DNA of 38,850 nucleotides from JBGTBQ01 sp041749275. GTDB taxonomy: Bacteria; Acidobacteriota; Blastocatellia; Pyrinomonadales; Pyrinomonadaceae. The position numbers and the translations under genes are program-made. The notes beneath the pieces were generated by a model. It had not been told where the DNA came from and did not search any database. It was given only the letters and a program-made list of their open reading frames with translations. Numbering within the stretch: position 1 is the stretch's first letter; every line of letters begins with the position of its first letter. Where the stretch lies: the NCBI GenBank assembly GCA_041749275.1, contig JBGTBQ010000182.1, forward strand, positions 1-38,850, in the 5' to 3' direction. Below are positions 8,246 through 16,780 of this stretch, piece after piece.

Positions 8246-10534
8246 ATGAGAAAGAAGCTGCTGGCTTCGCTCCTTTCGCTCTCGATTTTCGCGCCCATGA
8301 TCGCTTTCGCGCCCGCGAAAGTGTCGGCGCAGAGACGACCCACGCGCCGCGCGCCCGCCACCTCGCGCGTGAACTACGACGCGCGCGTCGCACAAATCGC
8401 CGATGCCTACCTGCGCGGCCACTACGCCTTTAACCCGACCGAGGCCACGAGCGCCGGGCTGCACGAGTTCGACGCGCAACTCGAAACACGCAGCGCGGAC
8501 GCGGTTGCGAAAGAGGTGCGACGCCTGAAGGCCGCGCTGGCGGAGCTTGCGCGCGTGCCGGAGTGGAGGCTCTCGGCGGATGCGCGCTATGACTATCTCG
8601 TGCTCGGTTCGCACGCGCGCGCGCGGCTGCTCGAACTCGAAGAGGTGCGGATGTGGCGGCGCGACCCGAACGTTTACAACCAACTCGTCTCGGCCTGCGT
8701 GGACAACATCCTGAAGCGCTCTTTCGCGCCCATCGAACAGCGGCTCGACACGGTGCTCGCGCGCGAGAAGCAGATTCCGCGTCTGCTCGAAGAGGCGCGC
8801 GTGAATTTAGAGAACCCGCCGCGCATCTACACCGAGACGGCCATCGCGCAGGCGCGCGGGAGCGTGGACTTTTTCCGGCGCGTCGTGCCGCAGATGTTCG
8901 AGCGCGCGGGCGGGAGCCGTCTCAATGCAGCGCGCCGCGCCGAGTTTCACACGGCGAACGAAGCGGCGGTCGCCGCGCTCGCCTCGTTCGCCGTGTGGTT
9001 GGAGCAAGACCTGCTGCCGCGCTCGAACGGCGACTTTCGCATCGGCGCCGAATTGTTCAGGAAGAAGCTGCTCCACGAAGAGATGATCGAGACGCCGCTC
9101 GCGCAGCTTGTGCGCGAAGGCGAACACGAACTGCGCGAGACGCAGGATGCGATGCGCGCCGTCGCCGAAGAGGTCGCGCCGGGGCGCGGCGTCGTCGCGG
9201 CGCTGGAACTGCTCGCGCGCGAGCGTCCCACGTCGGAAGGACTCGTCGGCGAGACGCGCGCCGAACTCAACCGCATCCGCGCCTTCGTCAGCTCCGAAGA
9301 GATACTGACGCCGCCCGCGCGCGAAAACCTGATCGTCGCCGAAACGCCCGAATACGCGCGCGCACTCTCCTTCGCCTCGCTCGACGCGCCGGGGCCGTTC
9401 GAGCGCGTGGCGACCGAGAGCTACTACTACGTCACGCCGCCCGACCCCGCTTGGGACGCGCGCCGGCGCGAGGAGCATCTCGGCCACTACAACCGCTATC
9501 AGCTTCCCATCATTTCGATGCACGAAGCCTATCCCGGCCACTACTATCAACAGCTCAAGTCGAAGCAGCAGCCGTCGCGCGTGCGCGCGGCCTTCGGGGC
9601 GGCGAGTTTCGTCGAGGGCTGGGCGCACTACTGCGAGCAGATGATGCTCGATGAAGGTTTCGGCGGGAACAATCCGAAGCTCAGGCTCGCGCAGTTGAAC
9701 GCCGCGCTCCTCCGCCTGTGTCGCTATCTTGCCGGCATCCGCCTGCACACGGCGGGGATGACCTACGAGGACGCGGTCGAGTTCTTCATGCGCGAAGGGT
9801 ATCTCATGCGCGTGAATGCCGAACGCGAGGCGCGACGCGGGACGATGGACCCGACCTATCTCGTCTACACGCTCGGCAAGATGGAGATTCTCAAACTGCG
9901 CGAGGACTGGCGGCGGAACATGGGCGACTCGTTCCGCCTCGGCGAGTTTCACGACCGGCTTTTGAGCTATGGGATGCCGCCCGTCCGCATCCTCCGCATG
10001 GCGATGCTCGGCGAAAGCGGCGGCGCGTCCGGCAAGAACGGCGCAACGCAAAACGGCGCGTCGTCGGAAGAGGCGAAGCCGATTGACTTCTCGGTGCTGG
10101 CGACGGGGACGATGAGCGACTACGAAGGCGCGCGCGCGTTGGAACTGATGACGAGCGAGACGGAGTGGCGGCGCGTGTGGGGCGTCATTGGAGCGGGACG
10201 GCAGATGCCGGACGTGAGTTTCAATTCACGCGCCGTCGTCATCGTCTATCAGGGGCAGAAACCGTCTGGCGGGTACAGCGTCGAGATTACCGGCATCAAG
10301 CGCATTGGCACTGTGCTTGCAGTGAGTGTCAATGAGCGTCGTCCGGCGTCCGGAGATGTTACAACACAGGTCATTACGTCGCCTTTCGTCGTCGTTTCGA
10401 TACCACGTCCGCCGACGGGCGCGACCGTCCGATTCGAGGGCGCGGAGCGGATTGAGACGCCGCCACCGATTCGCAAGAAAATCGTGAGACCGCGCGCACC
10501 GAGACGCAGGGGACGCCCCGGAAGAGGGCGTTAA
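8246..10534 (+). CDS. Secreted DUF885 metallopeptidase fused to a PrcB-like domain
   Basis: The 762-residue protein starts with a signal peptide (about 1-28, cut after KVSA). Residues about 45-590 are a DUF885 domain with its signature HEAYPGH (426-432) and EGWAHYCE (457-464), which together look like a gluzincin zinc site (H426, E427, H432 and a downstream Glu). After an Ala/Gly/Asn-rich linker (about 593-611), residues about 613-735 resemble the PrcB C-terminal domain: a strand-rich region with SETEWRRVW, VVIVYQGQKPSGGYSVEI and TSPFVVVSIPRP. PrcB-type proteins accompany spirochaete and other secreted proteases. The tail after 735 is Arg/Pro-rich (RAPRRRGRPGRGR). Substrates are unknown. The ATG directly precedes the signal peptide. 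Confidence 0.87.
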   Translation: MRKKLLASLLSLSIFAPMIAFAPAKVSAQRRPTRRAPATSRVNYDARVAQIADAYLRGHYAFNPTEATSAGLHEFDAQLETRSADAVAKEVRRLKAALAELARVPEWRLSADARYDYLVLGSHARARLLELEEVRMWRRDPNVYNQLVSACVDNILKRSFAPIEQRLDTVLAREKQIPRLLEEARVNLENPPRIYTETAIAQARGSVDFFRRVVPQMFERAGGSRLNAARRAEFHTANEAAVAALASFAVWLEQDLLPRSNGDFRIGAELFRKKLLHEEMIETPLAQLVREGEHELRETQDAMRAVAEEVAPGRGVVAALELLARERPTSEGLVGETRAELNRIRAFVSSEEILTPPARENLIVAETPEYARALSFASLDAPGPFERVATESYYYVTPPDPAWDARRREEHLGHYNRYQLPIISMHEAYPGHYYQQLKSKQQPSRVRAAFGAASFVEGWAHYCEQMMLDEGFGGNNPKLRLAQLNAALLRLCRYLAGIRLHTAGMTYEDAVEFFMREGYLMRVNAEREARRGTMDPTYLVYTLGKMEILKLREDWRRNMGDSFRLGEFHDRLLSYGMPPVRILRMAMLGESGGASGKNGATQNGASSEEAKPIDFSVLATGTMSDYEGARALELMTSETEWRRVWGVIGAGRQMPDVSFNSRAVVIVYQGQKPSGGYSVEITGIKRIGTVLAVSVNERRPASGDVTTQVITSPFVVVSIPRPPTGATVRFEGAERIETPPPIRKKIVRPRAPRRRGRPGRGR

Positions 10535-10791
10535 ACAGGCAAACCCGCCCGGCGCGCGGGTCATCTTAAAAATGTCCGAAGCGCCGCGAAATTTCCCGCG
10601 TGCACATTCGGCTAAGGTTTTATACGCTCTCTCCCGTTCAGGTTTGATACTGGGACTGTTCGGAAACGGCCAGAGAGCGAAGCGAAATTTTTCGGGCGGC
10701 GCGTTCTCTGGCACTCAAGCGGGAAGACGCGCCGCTCTTTAAATTTCAGCAGTGGACACGACGCGCGGGCCACACTTTCGGAGGAGATCAA

Positions 10792-12231
10792 ATGAGACTT
10801 ATCGGAAACCAACGCACACATCGCCTGACCGCCATCTGCATGGCGGCGGCCATCTTTTTAATGCCCCTCGCCGCGGCGGCGCAGACCAGAATCGAAGCGC
10901 CGAAGAACAAGTACAGCGTGAGCGACGATGTGAAACTCGGTCAGGACGCGGCGCGGCAGGTGCATCAGCAGATGCCGATTCTGCGCGACAACTACATTGA
11001 CACCTACATCGAGTCGGTCGGTCGGCGTCTCGTGGCCGCGATCCCGCCGGAGTTCAACCATCCGGAGTTCCGCTACTCGTTCGACGTGGTCAACGCGAGC
11101 GACATCAACGCCTTCGCTTTGCCGGGCGGCCCGATGTTCGTCAATCGCGGCATGATCGAGGCGGCCAAGACCGAGGGCGAGATCGCCGGCGTGATGGCGC
11201 ATGAGATCGTTCACGTCGCGCTTCGACACGCGACGGCGCAGGCCACCGAGACGCAGAAATATCAGATCGGCTCGATCCTCGGCCAGATCGCGGGCGCGGT
11301 GATTGGCGGCGTGCCCGGCGCGATTATCGGCGCGGGGTCGCAGATCGGTTTCGGCGCGGGCGCTTTGAAGTACAGCCGCAAGTACGAGACGCAGGCCGAC
11401 ATCCTCGGCGCGCAGATCATGGCGCGCGCCGGTTACGACCCGCGCGACCTCGCCAATATGTTTCGCACCATCGAGCGGCAGGGCGGCGGGAGAAGCGGCC
11501 CCGAATGGCTGTCGAGCCACCCGAACCCCGGCAACCGTTACCAGCGCATCAATCAGGAGGCGGCGCTGCTGCGCGTCAACCGGAACAGCGCGACGCAGGA
11601 CACGCGCGAATTCCGCGAGGTGCAGGCGCGTCTGCGCGGTCAACCGCGCGCGCGCACGATGGAAGAGATCGCGCGCTCCGGCGGTCAGGGCGGCAACAAC
11701 CCCGACAACCGTTATCCGCAACAGGACGACCGCTATGCGCGCGGCGAGCGCGTCGCCTATCCTTCGACGAGCTATCGCACGGAGGGCAGCAACTTCTTCC
11801 GCGTCGCCATCCCGAACAACTGGCGTGAACTGGGCAGCGACGGCAGTTCCGTGAGCTATGCGCCCGAAGGCGCCTACGGCTCGAACGGCATTACCCACGG
11901 CGTGATGTTCTCCAGCGACCGCGGGCAGTACAACGACTTGCAGCGCGCCTCGCAGGAACTGATGAGAGGTCTGTTGCAGAGTAACAACTATCTCAGGCAG
12001 TCGGGCAACTGGCGCCGCACGACCGTCAACGGGCGCAACGCGCTCGCCACGACGCTGTCGGGGCGCTCGCCCATCACCGGCCAGACGGAGATAGTCACGC
12101 TCGTCACGACCATGCTTTCGAGCGGCGACATCTTCTACATGGCCGCCGTCGCGCCCAACAACGAATACCGCACCTATCAGCGAACGTTCGATGACATCCT
12201 GCGCTCGTTGCAATTCAACGACCGATACTGA
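10792..12231 (+). CDS. M48 family metallopeptidase with C-terminal extra domain
   Basis: A signal peptide (about 1-30, ending AAAAQ) precedes an M48 domain in this 479-residue protein. Zinc ligands are H137 and H141 in HEIVH and E199 in YETQADILG, followed by WLSSHPNPGNR near 240-249. This resembles BepA/YfgC-type periplasmic quality-control proteases, but the TPR domain of BepA is absent. Instead residues about 320-479 form a separate domain (NFFRVAIPNNW; FYMAAVAPNNEYRTY) resembling PsbP/DUF1795-like folds. A strong Shine-Dalgarno (GGAGGAGA) lies 5-6 nt upstream of the ATG. It follows the DUF885 gene after 257 bp containing imperfect hairpins. Together they suggest a local set of exported proteases. 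Confidence 0.9.
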   Translation: MRLIGNQRTHRLTAICMAAAIFLMPLAAAAQTRIEAPKNKYSVSDDVKLGQDAARQVHQQMPILRDNYIDTYIESVGRRLVAAIPPEFNHPEFRYSFDVVNASDINAFALPGGPMFVNRGMIEAAKTEGEIAGVMAHEIVHVALRHATAQATETQKYQIGSILGQIAGAVIGGVPGAIIGAGSQIGFGAGALKYSRKYETQADILGAQIMARAGYDPRDLANMFRTIERQGGGRSGPEWLSSHPNPGNRYQRINQEAALLRVNRNSATQDTREFREVQARLRGQPRARTMEEIARSGGQGGNNPDNRYPQQDDRYARGERVAYPSTSYRTEGSNFFRVAIPNNWRELGSDGSSVSYAPEGAYGSNGITHGVMFSSDRGQYNDLQRASQELMRGLLQSNNYLRQSGNWRRTTVNGRNALATTLSGRSPITGQTEIVTLVTTMLSSGDIFYMAAVAPNNEYRTYQRTFDDILRSLQFNDRY

Positions 12232-12238
12232 CAAAGTA

Positions 12239-12334
12239 GGGATAAAGGATGAGGGATGAGGGATGAGGGATGAAAGCGTGAGCTTGACGGCCACGCTTTC
12301 TTCTTCATCCCTCATCCCTCATCCTTCATCCTTT
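12239..12334. repeat. Heptamer inverted-array element B (GGGATGA units)
   Basis: The left arm has five successive units (GGGATAA, AGGATGA and three GGGATGA) ending in AAGCGTG; the right arm (12293-12334) is their complement in reverse. A stem of about 40 bp with a loop of roughly 11 nt is possible. It begins 7 bp after the M48 stop and ends 4 bp before the next ATG, with no Shine-Dalgarno between. Confidence 0.88.
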
Positions 12335-12338
12335 GATT

Positions 12339-12587
12339 ATGGCGAGAGGCTGGGAGAGTAAAGCGGTCGAGTCGCAGTTGGAGGAGAAGGACGCGCGCGA
12401 CGCGGCGCGCGCGTCCTCTTATGAAGACTCGCCGGAGGTGCGCGCACGCCGCGCGCGGGTTGAAGGCTTGCGGCTCTCCCGCTCGCGCACGCTCGAACAA
12501 CTCGAACGCGCCGCCAGCCCTGCTCACCGCGAGATGCTCAAACGCACGCTGCTCGCGCTCGAAAAAGAGATCGCCGAGTTGGACTAA
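12339..12587 (+). CDS. Small charged helical protein, unknown function
   Basis: This 82-residue protein is almost entirely charged and helix-favouring (SQLEEKDARDAARASS; RTLEQLERAASPAHREMLKRTL), probably a short coiled coil or helical hairpin. There are no membrane or signal segments and no family was recognised. An in-frame TTG at 12333 exists, but ATG at 12339 is preferred. Neither has a Shine-Dalgarno because element B ends 4 bp upstream. Its TAA overlaps the stop codon of the convergent zinc-ribbon gene. Reality as a gene rests on biased codon use and the tight fit between flanking elements. Confidence 0.6.
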   Translation: MARGWESKAVESQLEEKDARDAARASSYEDSPEVRARRARVEGLRLSRSRTLEQLERAASPAHREMLKRTLLALEKEIAELD

Positions 12588-12784
12588 GGCGCGGCGGGCA
12601 TTTCCGTCCCACACTCCGGACAGAACTTCGGCGCGTGCTCCGGCCTGTGGCCGCATGAAGCGCAGGCCGGGCGCGGGGCCGGCACAGGCTCTCCGCACTC
12701 CGGGCAGAATTTCGCCTGTCTCGTTTTTGCTCCGCACGCCACGCAGACGGGCGGGGTTGGCATCTCCTGTTCACGTCTCTCCAT
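12584..12784 (-). CDS. Small double zinc-ribbon protein
   Basis: The 66-residue protein has two CxxC pairs arranged as two ribbons: CVACG...FCPECG (about 14-31) and CASCG...FCPECG (about 41-58). Such tandem ribbons bind zinc and appear in small regulators or as accessory modules; no function can be assigned. GAGG lies 7 nt upstream of the ATG at 12784, supporting this start over the internal ATG at 12763. The stop codon (TAG) overlaps the TAA of the convergent helical protein. It has no obvious operon partner. Confidence 0.72.
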   Translation of the reverse strand: MERREQEMPTPPVCVACGAKTRQAKFCPECGEPVPAPRPACASCGHRPEHAPKFCPECGTEMPAAP

Positions 12785-12925
12785 CCGGGCGCCTCACATG
12801 AGCAACGATGAGTGTTGACCAATCTTACCATCTACCGGGCGCCGCCCGTCATGGTTTTGTCGCCATAGACTTGCCCCGATTTCAGAATGTTGATGGGGAC
12901 CCAAGACAGTTTCTTAAAGCCCGCG

Positions 12926-13043
12926 GAGCAGGCGTCAGAATAAAGCCCAGAGCGCGGAACCCTAGGTGCGGTCTTGTTGGGGCGCTCACCCAGCGTTCCG
13001 CGCTCCGGCGCTCCACGCTGGGCTTTATGCTGTCCGCCTGCTC
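12926..13043. repeat. Imperfect long palindrome
   Basis: The left arm (GAGCAGGCGTCAGAATAAAG, then CCCAGAGCGCGGAAC) is matched by a right arm reading GTTCCGCGCT, a 13-14 bp insertion, then CTGGGCTTTATGCTGTCCGC and CTGCTC. It lies in the roughly 510-bp gap 12785-13296. Outside this palindrome and the promoter at 13212-13241, nothing was recognised in that gap. Confidence 0.65.
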
Positions 13044-13211
13044 GCGCAGGCTCGTTTGTGTTCTCCGCGGTCTGAGTTGTTTCGCGGGCTGCGAGGCGTG
13101 CGAGCGCATCCGAAAATCAAACGGGCGGAGGCAGTCCGGTATACTCTTCATCGAACAGTTGCCCCGCCAACATCAAACCGTCTCGTTTGCGCCGCGGTAG
13201 CCTCTACACTT

Positions 13212-13241
13212 TTGACCCGCGCGCGGATGCGCCCTTACAAT
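13212..13241 (+). promoter_or_regulatory. Sigma70-type promoter of the DUF433/DUF5615 pair
   Basis: TTGACC (13212-13217) and TACAAT (13236-13241) are separated by 18 bp; each matches five of six consensus positions. The inferred transcription start is near 13248, about 50 nt before the DUF433 ATG. Confidence 0.6.
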
Positions 13242-13296
13242 CAACGCATCCTCGCCCGACGCCACGACGCGGAAGTTAAATTGTGAGGGAAAGACC

Positions 13297-13593
13297 ATGA
13301 GTGTTGAAATCGGTTCGTTGCTGACGCGCTCGCCGGACGTGCGGAAAGGTAGACCGTGCGTCGCGGGGACGCGCACGACCGTGCACCGCGTCGCCGTCTG
13401 GTACAAGATGGGGCACAGCCCGGAAGAGATTGCGGGCAAGTTTCCGCACTTGACCGCTGCCGGGGTCTACGCCGCACTCGCTTACTACCACGCCAACCAA
13501 GCAGAAGTCGAAGCTGAGATTGCAGCCGATCAAGCGGAAGAAGAGCGCATCGAAGCCGAGTGGCACAAGACGCGCGACTCACAAGTCGCATGA
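13297..13593 (+). CDS. DUF433 family antitoxin
   Basis: This 98-residue protein contains a DUF433 domain: SPDVRKGRPCVAGTRTTVHRVAVWYKMGHSPEEIAGKFPHLTAAGVYAAL split across residues about 12-62, ending in a helix-turn-helix-like unit, followed by an acidic helical tail (residues 65-98). DUF433 proteins are typically the antitoxin half of pairs with PIN-like DUF5615 proteins. The downstream gene is such a protein, and its ATG overlaps this stop (ATGA), implying translational coupling. GAGGGAAAG precedes the ATG. The antitoxin probably binds its own promoter, as such antitoxins often do; no operator was identified. Confidence 0.88.
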   Translation: MSVEIGSLLTRSPDVRKGRPCVAGTRTTVHRVAVWYKMGHSPEEIAGKFPHLTAAGVYAALAYYHANQAEVEAEIAADQAEEERIEAEWHKTRDSQVA

Positions 13594-13952
13594 CACAGAT
13601 TCGGCTGTATATTGATGAGGATGCACAGGACAGCGACGTAGTCGAAGCCCTACGCTTGCGCGGCGTGGACGTGCTGACCGCTGATGAGGCTGGGATGCGC
13701 GAGCGCGATGATGCTGACCACCTTGATTACGCGACGGCGAAGGGACGCGTTCTGTACTCATTCAACATGGGCGATTACAATGTCCTTCATGCTGTATATC
13801 TCACCGCAGGCAAGACACACGCGGGCATCATTCTTGCGCCGCCGCAGCGTTACAGCGTCGGCGAGCAGATGCGCCGTCTGCTGAGAATCATTCACACAGT
13901 CTCCGCTGAAGAGATGCGCGACCGAATCGAGTTTCTGAGCACGTGGGGATGA
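13590..13952 (+). CDS. DUF5615 PIN-like toxin
   Basis: Starting at the ATG that overlaps the antitoxin stop, the protein has 120 residues. It has the acidic pattern of PIN-like nucleases: RLYIDEDAQDSDVVEALR at the N-terminus, VLTADEAGM, DDADHLDYATAKGRVLYSFN and MGDYNVLH. These fit the DUF5615/Mut7-C-like subgroup, proposed to act as RNases in toxin-antitoxin pairs. An in-frame GTG/TTG-type start upstream would add 10 residues, but the ATGA overlap is more likely. No cleavage target can be inferred. Confidence 0.85.
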   Translation: MTQIRLYIDEDAQDSDVVEALRLRGVDVLTADEAGMRERDDADHLDYATAKGRVLYSFNMGDYNVLHAVYLTAGKTHAGIILAPPQRYSVGEQMRRLLRIIHTVSAEEMRDRIEFLSTWG

Positions 13953-13972
13953 GACGCAAAAGTGACCGCTCT

Positions 13973-14803
13973 CTAATCCGGTTTCCGCTTCGCTTCCTGC
14001 CACAATTCTTCCATCTCATCTAACGTCGCCGCGCCGAGTTCGCGCCCGCGCGCCGCGAGTCCGCGTTCGATGTGGCGGAAGCGGCGGCGGAATTTGCGGT
14101 TGGTGAGCTTCAAAGCGGCTTCGGGTTCGACGGAGAGATGGCGGGCGATGTTGGTGACGGCGAAGAGAAGATCGCCTAACTCTTCGCGGACGCGCTGGGC
14201 TTCGACTTCCGATTCGGGCGCGGCCTCTTGGTGCTCTTTGATGGCGGCGCGGAGTTCGTCAATCTCTTCGTGGAGCTTGTCGAAGATGTCTTCGAGGCGT
14301 TGCCAGTCGAAGCCGACGCGCGCCGCTTTGGTCGCCAGTTGATGCGCCTCCATCAGGGCGGGCGCTTTCGCCGACACGCCGTCGAGCAGCGAGGAATCAT
14401 CCGTGCCGTCTTTGCCGGCGGCGCGTTTCTCTTCGGCCTTCATCGCCTCCCAGTTGCGTAACAGTTCTTCGTTATCGCGCACCGATGCGTCGCCGAAGAC
14501 GTGCGGGTGTCGGCGCACCATCTTCGTGTGAATCGCCTCGACGACATCGCCGATGTGGAACTCGCCGCGTTCGCCGGCGACCTGCGCGTAAAAGACGATC
14601 TGGAAGAGGAGGTCGCCCAACTCGTCGCGCAGCTCAAGCGGCTTTCCTTCGCGCGCCGCCTCGACCGCCTCGAATGTTTCGTAGGCTTCCTCTAAGAGCA
14701 TCGGCGCGAGCGTGGCGTAATCTTGCTCGCGATCCCAAGGGCATCCTTCGGGCGAACGCAAAGTAGCCATCAGCGCTACGAGGTCATCGAATGTTGTAGG
14801 CAT
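13973..14803 (-). CDS. mazG: Nucleoside triphosphate pyrophosphohydrolase MazG
   Basis: The 276-residue protein has two MazG all-alpha domains like E. coli MazG. The N-terminal copy (about 1-115) has SPEGCPWDREQ, LLEEAYETFEAV (metal-binding Glu cluster, 38-45) and ELRDELGDLLFQIVFYAQV. The C-terminal copy has REELGDLLFAVTNIARHL near 215-235 and a basic end. It hydrolyses non-canonical or excess NTPs to NMP and pyrophosphate. It lies convergent to the toxin-antitoxin pair, with stops about 20 bp apart. The E. coli gene sits next to mazEF, but this TA pair belongs to another family, so the nearness may be coincidental. Confidence 0.95.
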   Translation of the reverse strand: MPTTFDDLVALMATLRSPEGCPWDREQDYATLAPMLLEEAYETFEAVEAAREGKPLELRDELGDLLFQIVFYAQVAGERGEFHIGDVVEAIHTKMVRRHPHVFGDASVRDNEELLRNWEAMKAEEKRAAGKDGTDDSSLLDGVSAKAPALMEAHQLATKAARVGFDWQRLEDIFDKLHEEIDELRAAIKEHQEAAPESEVEAQRVREELGDLLFAVTNIARHLSVEPEAALKLTNRKFRRRFRHIERGLAARGRELGAATLDEMEELWQEAKRKPD

Positions 14804-14811
14804 AATCAGTC

Positions 14812-15085
14812 AGGTTCAAGGTTCAGGATTCAAAGTTCAAACTTAGTCGAGCGGCGCTTTACGTTCAAGCTGTCAGAGCGTGTTGACATTTCGTCAGCCT
14901 CGTTCAAGAGCCGGCTTAAGCCCCGTGGAGGAAGGGCGTTAAAACGCTCTCCACTCTGCTCCGCGACCGCCCCCCAGCCGTGAACGGCTGGTAGAGGCGC
15001 CCTCGCGGGGAAGACGGCTGAAGCCGCCTTACTTACTGGCGTCAACAGAACTTGGGGAACGGCTACCGCCTTTGAACGTTGAACT
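14812..15085. repeat. Heptamer element I (GGTTCAA units)
   Basis: Units AGGTTCA, AGGTTCA, GGATTCA, AAGTTCA run from 14812 to about 14845. A short inverse arm (CTTTGAACGTTGAACT) occurs at 15070-15085, and a GC-rich palindrome lies between them. This element is on the upstream side of the divergent mazG and esterase genes, unlike most family members. Confidence 0.6.
14914..15038. repeat. Cluster of short REP-like hairpins
   Basis: Successive small palindromes include AGGGCGTTAAAACGCTCT, CAGCCGTGAACGGCTGG and GGCTGAAGCC, inside flanks GGCTTAAGCCCC and GAAGACGGCTGAAGCCGCC. The layout matches REP-type mobile palindromes. The remaining part of the 500-bp gap up to the esterase holds no recognisable gene. 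Confidence 0.55.
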
Positions 15086-15302
15086 ACGTCCGCGGCGTCC
15101 ATTTATCCGGATTGTCTCCGTCCGTGTGGACGTTCTTGTAAAATTTCAGTAAATAGGTGAAAGTCCGCCACACACGGGCGCTCGCATCCTGTAGTATCTC
15201 GCCGAACAACTTCCCGCAAGCGTCGCGGCCCGCAAGCACACCTCGAAACGCGCTCGATACCGCTTCGGATCGCGCATTCTCTCTCTGAGTTTGGAGGAAA
15301 TT

Positions 15303-16574
15303 ATGTCACGACACCGCACCGCTTTTCCGTTGAGAACATTGTCAATCAGCGCCGGCGCAAAGGGAGCGCTGGCCCTGCTCGCGCTGCTCCTTCTCTCCGC
15401 GCCCGCGCTGGCGCAAGCGCCGGCCCTGTACGACGCCCCGACGCGCCTCACTATCAAGTCGGAGGTGCTCGGCGAAGAGCGCGTGATCCTCGTCCGCACG
15501 CCCGCCGGCTACGAGCGCAACCAGTTGAGTTATCCCGTTCTTTACATGACCGATGGCGACGGGCACATTCAGCACACGAGCGGCACCGTCGCGTTCCTCG
15601 CGCGCAACAACCGGATGCCCGAAATGATCGTCGTCGGCATCACCAACACGGATCGCACGCGCGACCTGACGCCGACCAAAGTCGAGCAACTCCCCGGCAA
15701 CCCCAACGTCCGCTTCCCGACGAGCGGCGGCGGCGACAAGTTCCTCAAATTCATCGAGACGGAACTGATCCCGCACATCGAGAAGCAGTACCGCACGCAG
15801 TCGTTCCGCGCGCTGGCCGGTCACTCTTTGGGCGGCCTCTTCGCCGTCCACTCGATGCTCGCGCGGCCCGAACTCTTCAACGCCTACATCGCCGTCAGCC
15901 CGTCGCTCCAGTGGGATAACTTCGTGCTGATTGACCGCGCGAAAGAGTTCTTCAAGCATCGCAAGGAGTACAACCGGACGCTCTTCGTGACGCTCGGCAA
16001 CGAGCCGGGCGACATCGGCGACGCCTTCGGTCTCTTCAAAGACGTACTGGCGAAACAGCAGACGGCGGGCTTCGCTTGGGATGCCGTGCGGATGGACGAC
16101 GAGGATCACGGTTCGGTCGTGCTCCGCAGCCACTACGCGGGCTTACGCAAGGCGTTCGACGGGTGGCAGTACCCGCGCGATCCCAACACCGGCGCCATCA
16201 GCGGCGGCTTCAAGGAGGTTGAAGAGCACTTCAGCAAACTCTCCGCGCGTCTGGGCTTCAAGCTCTATGCGCCGGAGCCGCTGATGAATCAAGTCGGCTA
16301 TGTGATAATGGGGCAGGGTAACATGGAGGACGCTATCGCGGCCTTCAAAGCGAACGTCGAACGTTACCCCGCATCGGCCAACGTCTACGACAGCCTCGCC
16401 GAAGCCTATGAGCGGCAGGGGCAGCTCGAACTCGCGCGCCCGAACTACGAAAAGGCGGTCGCGCTCGGCAAGCAGACCAACGACCCGAACCTCCAAATCT
16501 TCCAGACGAACTTCGACCGCGTGACCGGCCTCCTGAGCAAGAGCGCCGGCACAGCCGCCACGGACAAGAAATAG
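15303..16574 (+). CDS. Exported alpha/beta-hydrolase (esterase D-type) with TPR tail
   Basis: The 423-residue protein has a signal peptide (hydrophobic about 20-33, ending ALAQA near 39) and a putative-esterase (PF00756-like) domain. The nucleophile is S175 in GHSLGG and the likely catalytic histidine is H269 in DDEDHGS. Residues about 330-405 form TPR-like helices (GNMEDAIAAFKANVERYP; ANVYDSLAEAYERQG). Related enzymes include IroE/Fes-like siderophore esterases and formylglutathione hydrolases; no siderophore gene is nearby, so the substrate is open. GGAGG lies 7 nt before the ATG, and this start is preferred to a TTG at 15291. Confidence 0.87.
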   Translation: MSRHRTAFPLRTLSISAGAKGALALLALLLLSAPALAQAPALYDAPTRLTIKSEVLGEERVILVRTPAGYERNQLSYPVLYMTDGDGHIQHTSGTVAFLARNNRMPEMIVVGITNTDRTRDLTPTKVEQLPGNPNVRFPTSGGGDKFLKFIETELIPHIEKQYRTQSFRALAGHSLGGLFAVHSMLARPELFNAYIAVSPSLQWDNFVLIDRAKEFFKHRKEYNRTLFVTLGNEPGDIGDAFGLFKDVLAKQQTAGFAWDAVRMDDEDHGSVVLRSHYAGLRKAFDGWQYPRDPNTGAISGGFKEVEEHFSKLSARLGFKLYAPEPLMNQVGYVIMGQGNMEDAIAAFKANVERYPASANVYDSLAEAYERQGQLELARPNYEKAVALGKQTNDPNLQIFQTNFDRVTGLLSKSAGTAATDKK

Positions 16575-16597
16575 AGCGGTTTGCAATTGTGTGCGAC

Positions 16598-16662
16598 CGT
16601 TTAGAGGCGGGCAATGCCCGCCGTCTCAAGTTGAACCGGCGGGCAATGCCCGCCTCTAAACG
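16598..16662. repeat. Palindromic element with GGCGGGCATTGCCCGCC arms (copy 1)
   Basis: CGTTTAGAGGCGGGCAATGC begins this copy and GCATTGCCCGCCTCTAAACG, in slightly varied form, ends it. Outer flanks also mirror each other: AGAGCGGTTTGCAATTG at 16573 against CGCAAATTGCTCT near 16687-16699, so the full element may span about 16573-16700. Copy 2 is at 19735-19811. Confidence 0.75.
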
Positions 16663-16715
16663 GTCGTTGATGTAGTCGCATCCAATCGCAAATTGCTCTA
16701 GTTACGGCGGCAAAC

Positions 16716-16780
16716 TGACAGGCCCGGCTGAACAGCGCTTCCGGCTTTCGGAGCGCTGTTTCGCCGGGCCTCGGCCTGTC
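16716..16780. repeat. Imperfect hairpin
   Basis: GACAGGCCCGGCTGAACAGC pairs with a downstream arm containing AGCGCTGTT, CGCCGGGCC and CGGCCTGTC, with a loop around GCTTT. It follows the copy-1 palindrome in the esterase-DUF1844 gap. Confidence 0.6.

Noticed and set aside
8807..10051. Open frame of about 414 codons on the - strand
   Set aside because: It is antisense to the DUF885 gene, with arginine/histidine-rich composition typical of shadows.
12926..13043. tRNA or structured RNA
   Set aside because: The arms form one long hairpin with no cloverleaf or T-loop features.
13590..14803. mazEF-mazG cluster
   Set aside because: The toxin-antitoxin pair is DUF433/DUF5615, not MazEF, and mazG is convergent, so they are unlikely to form one unit.
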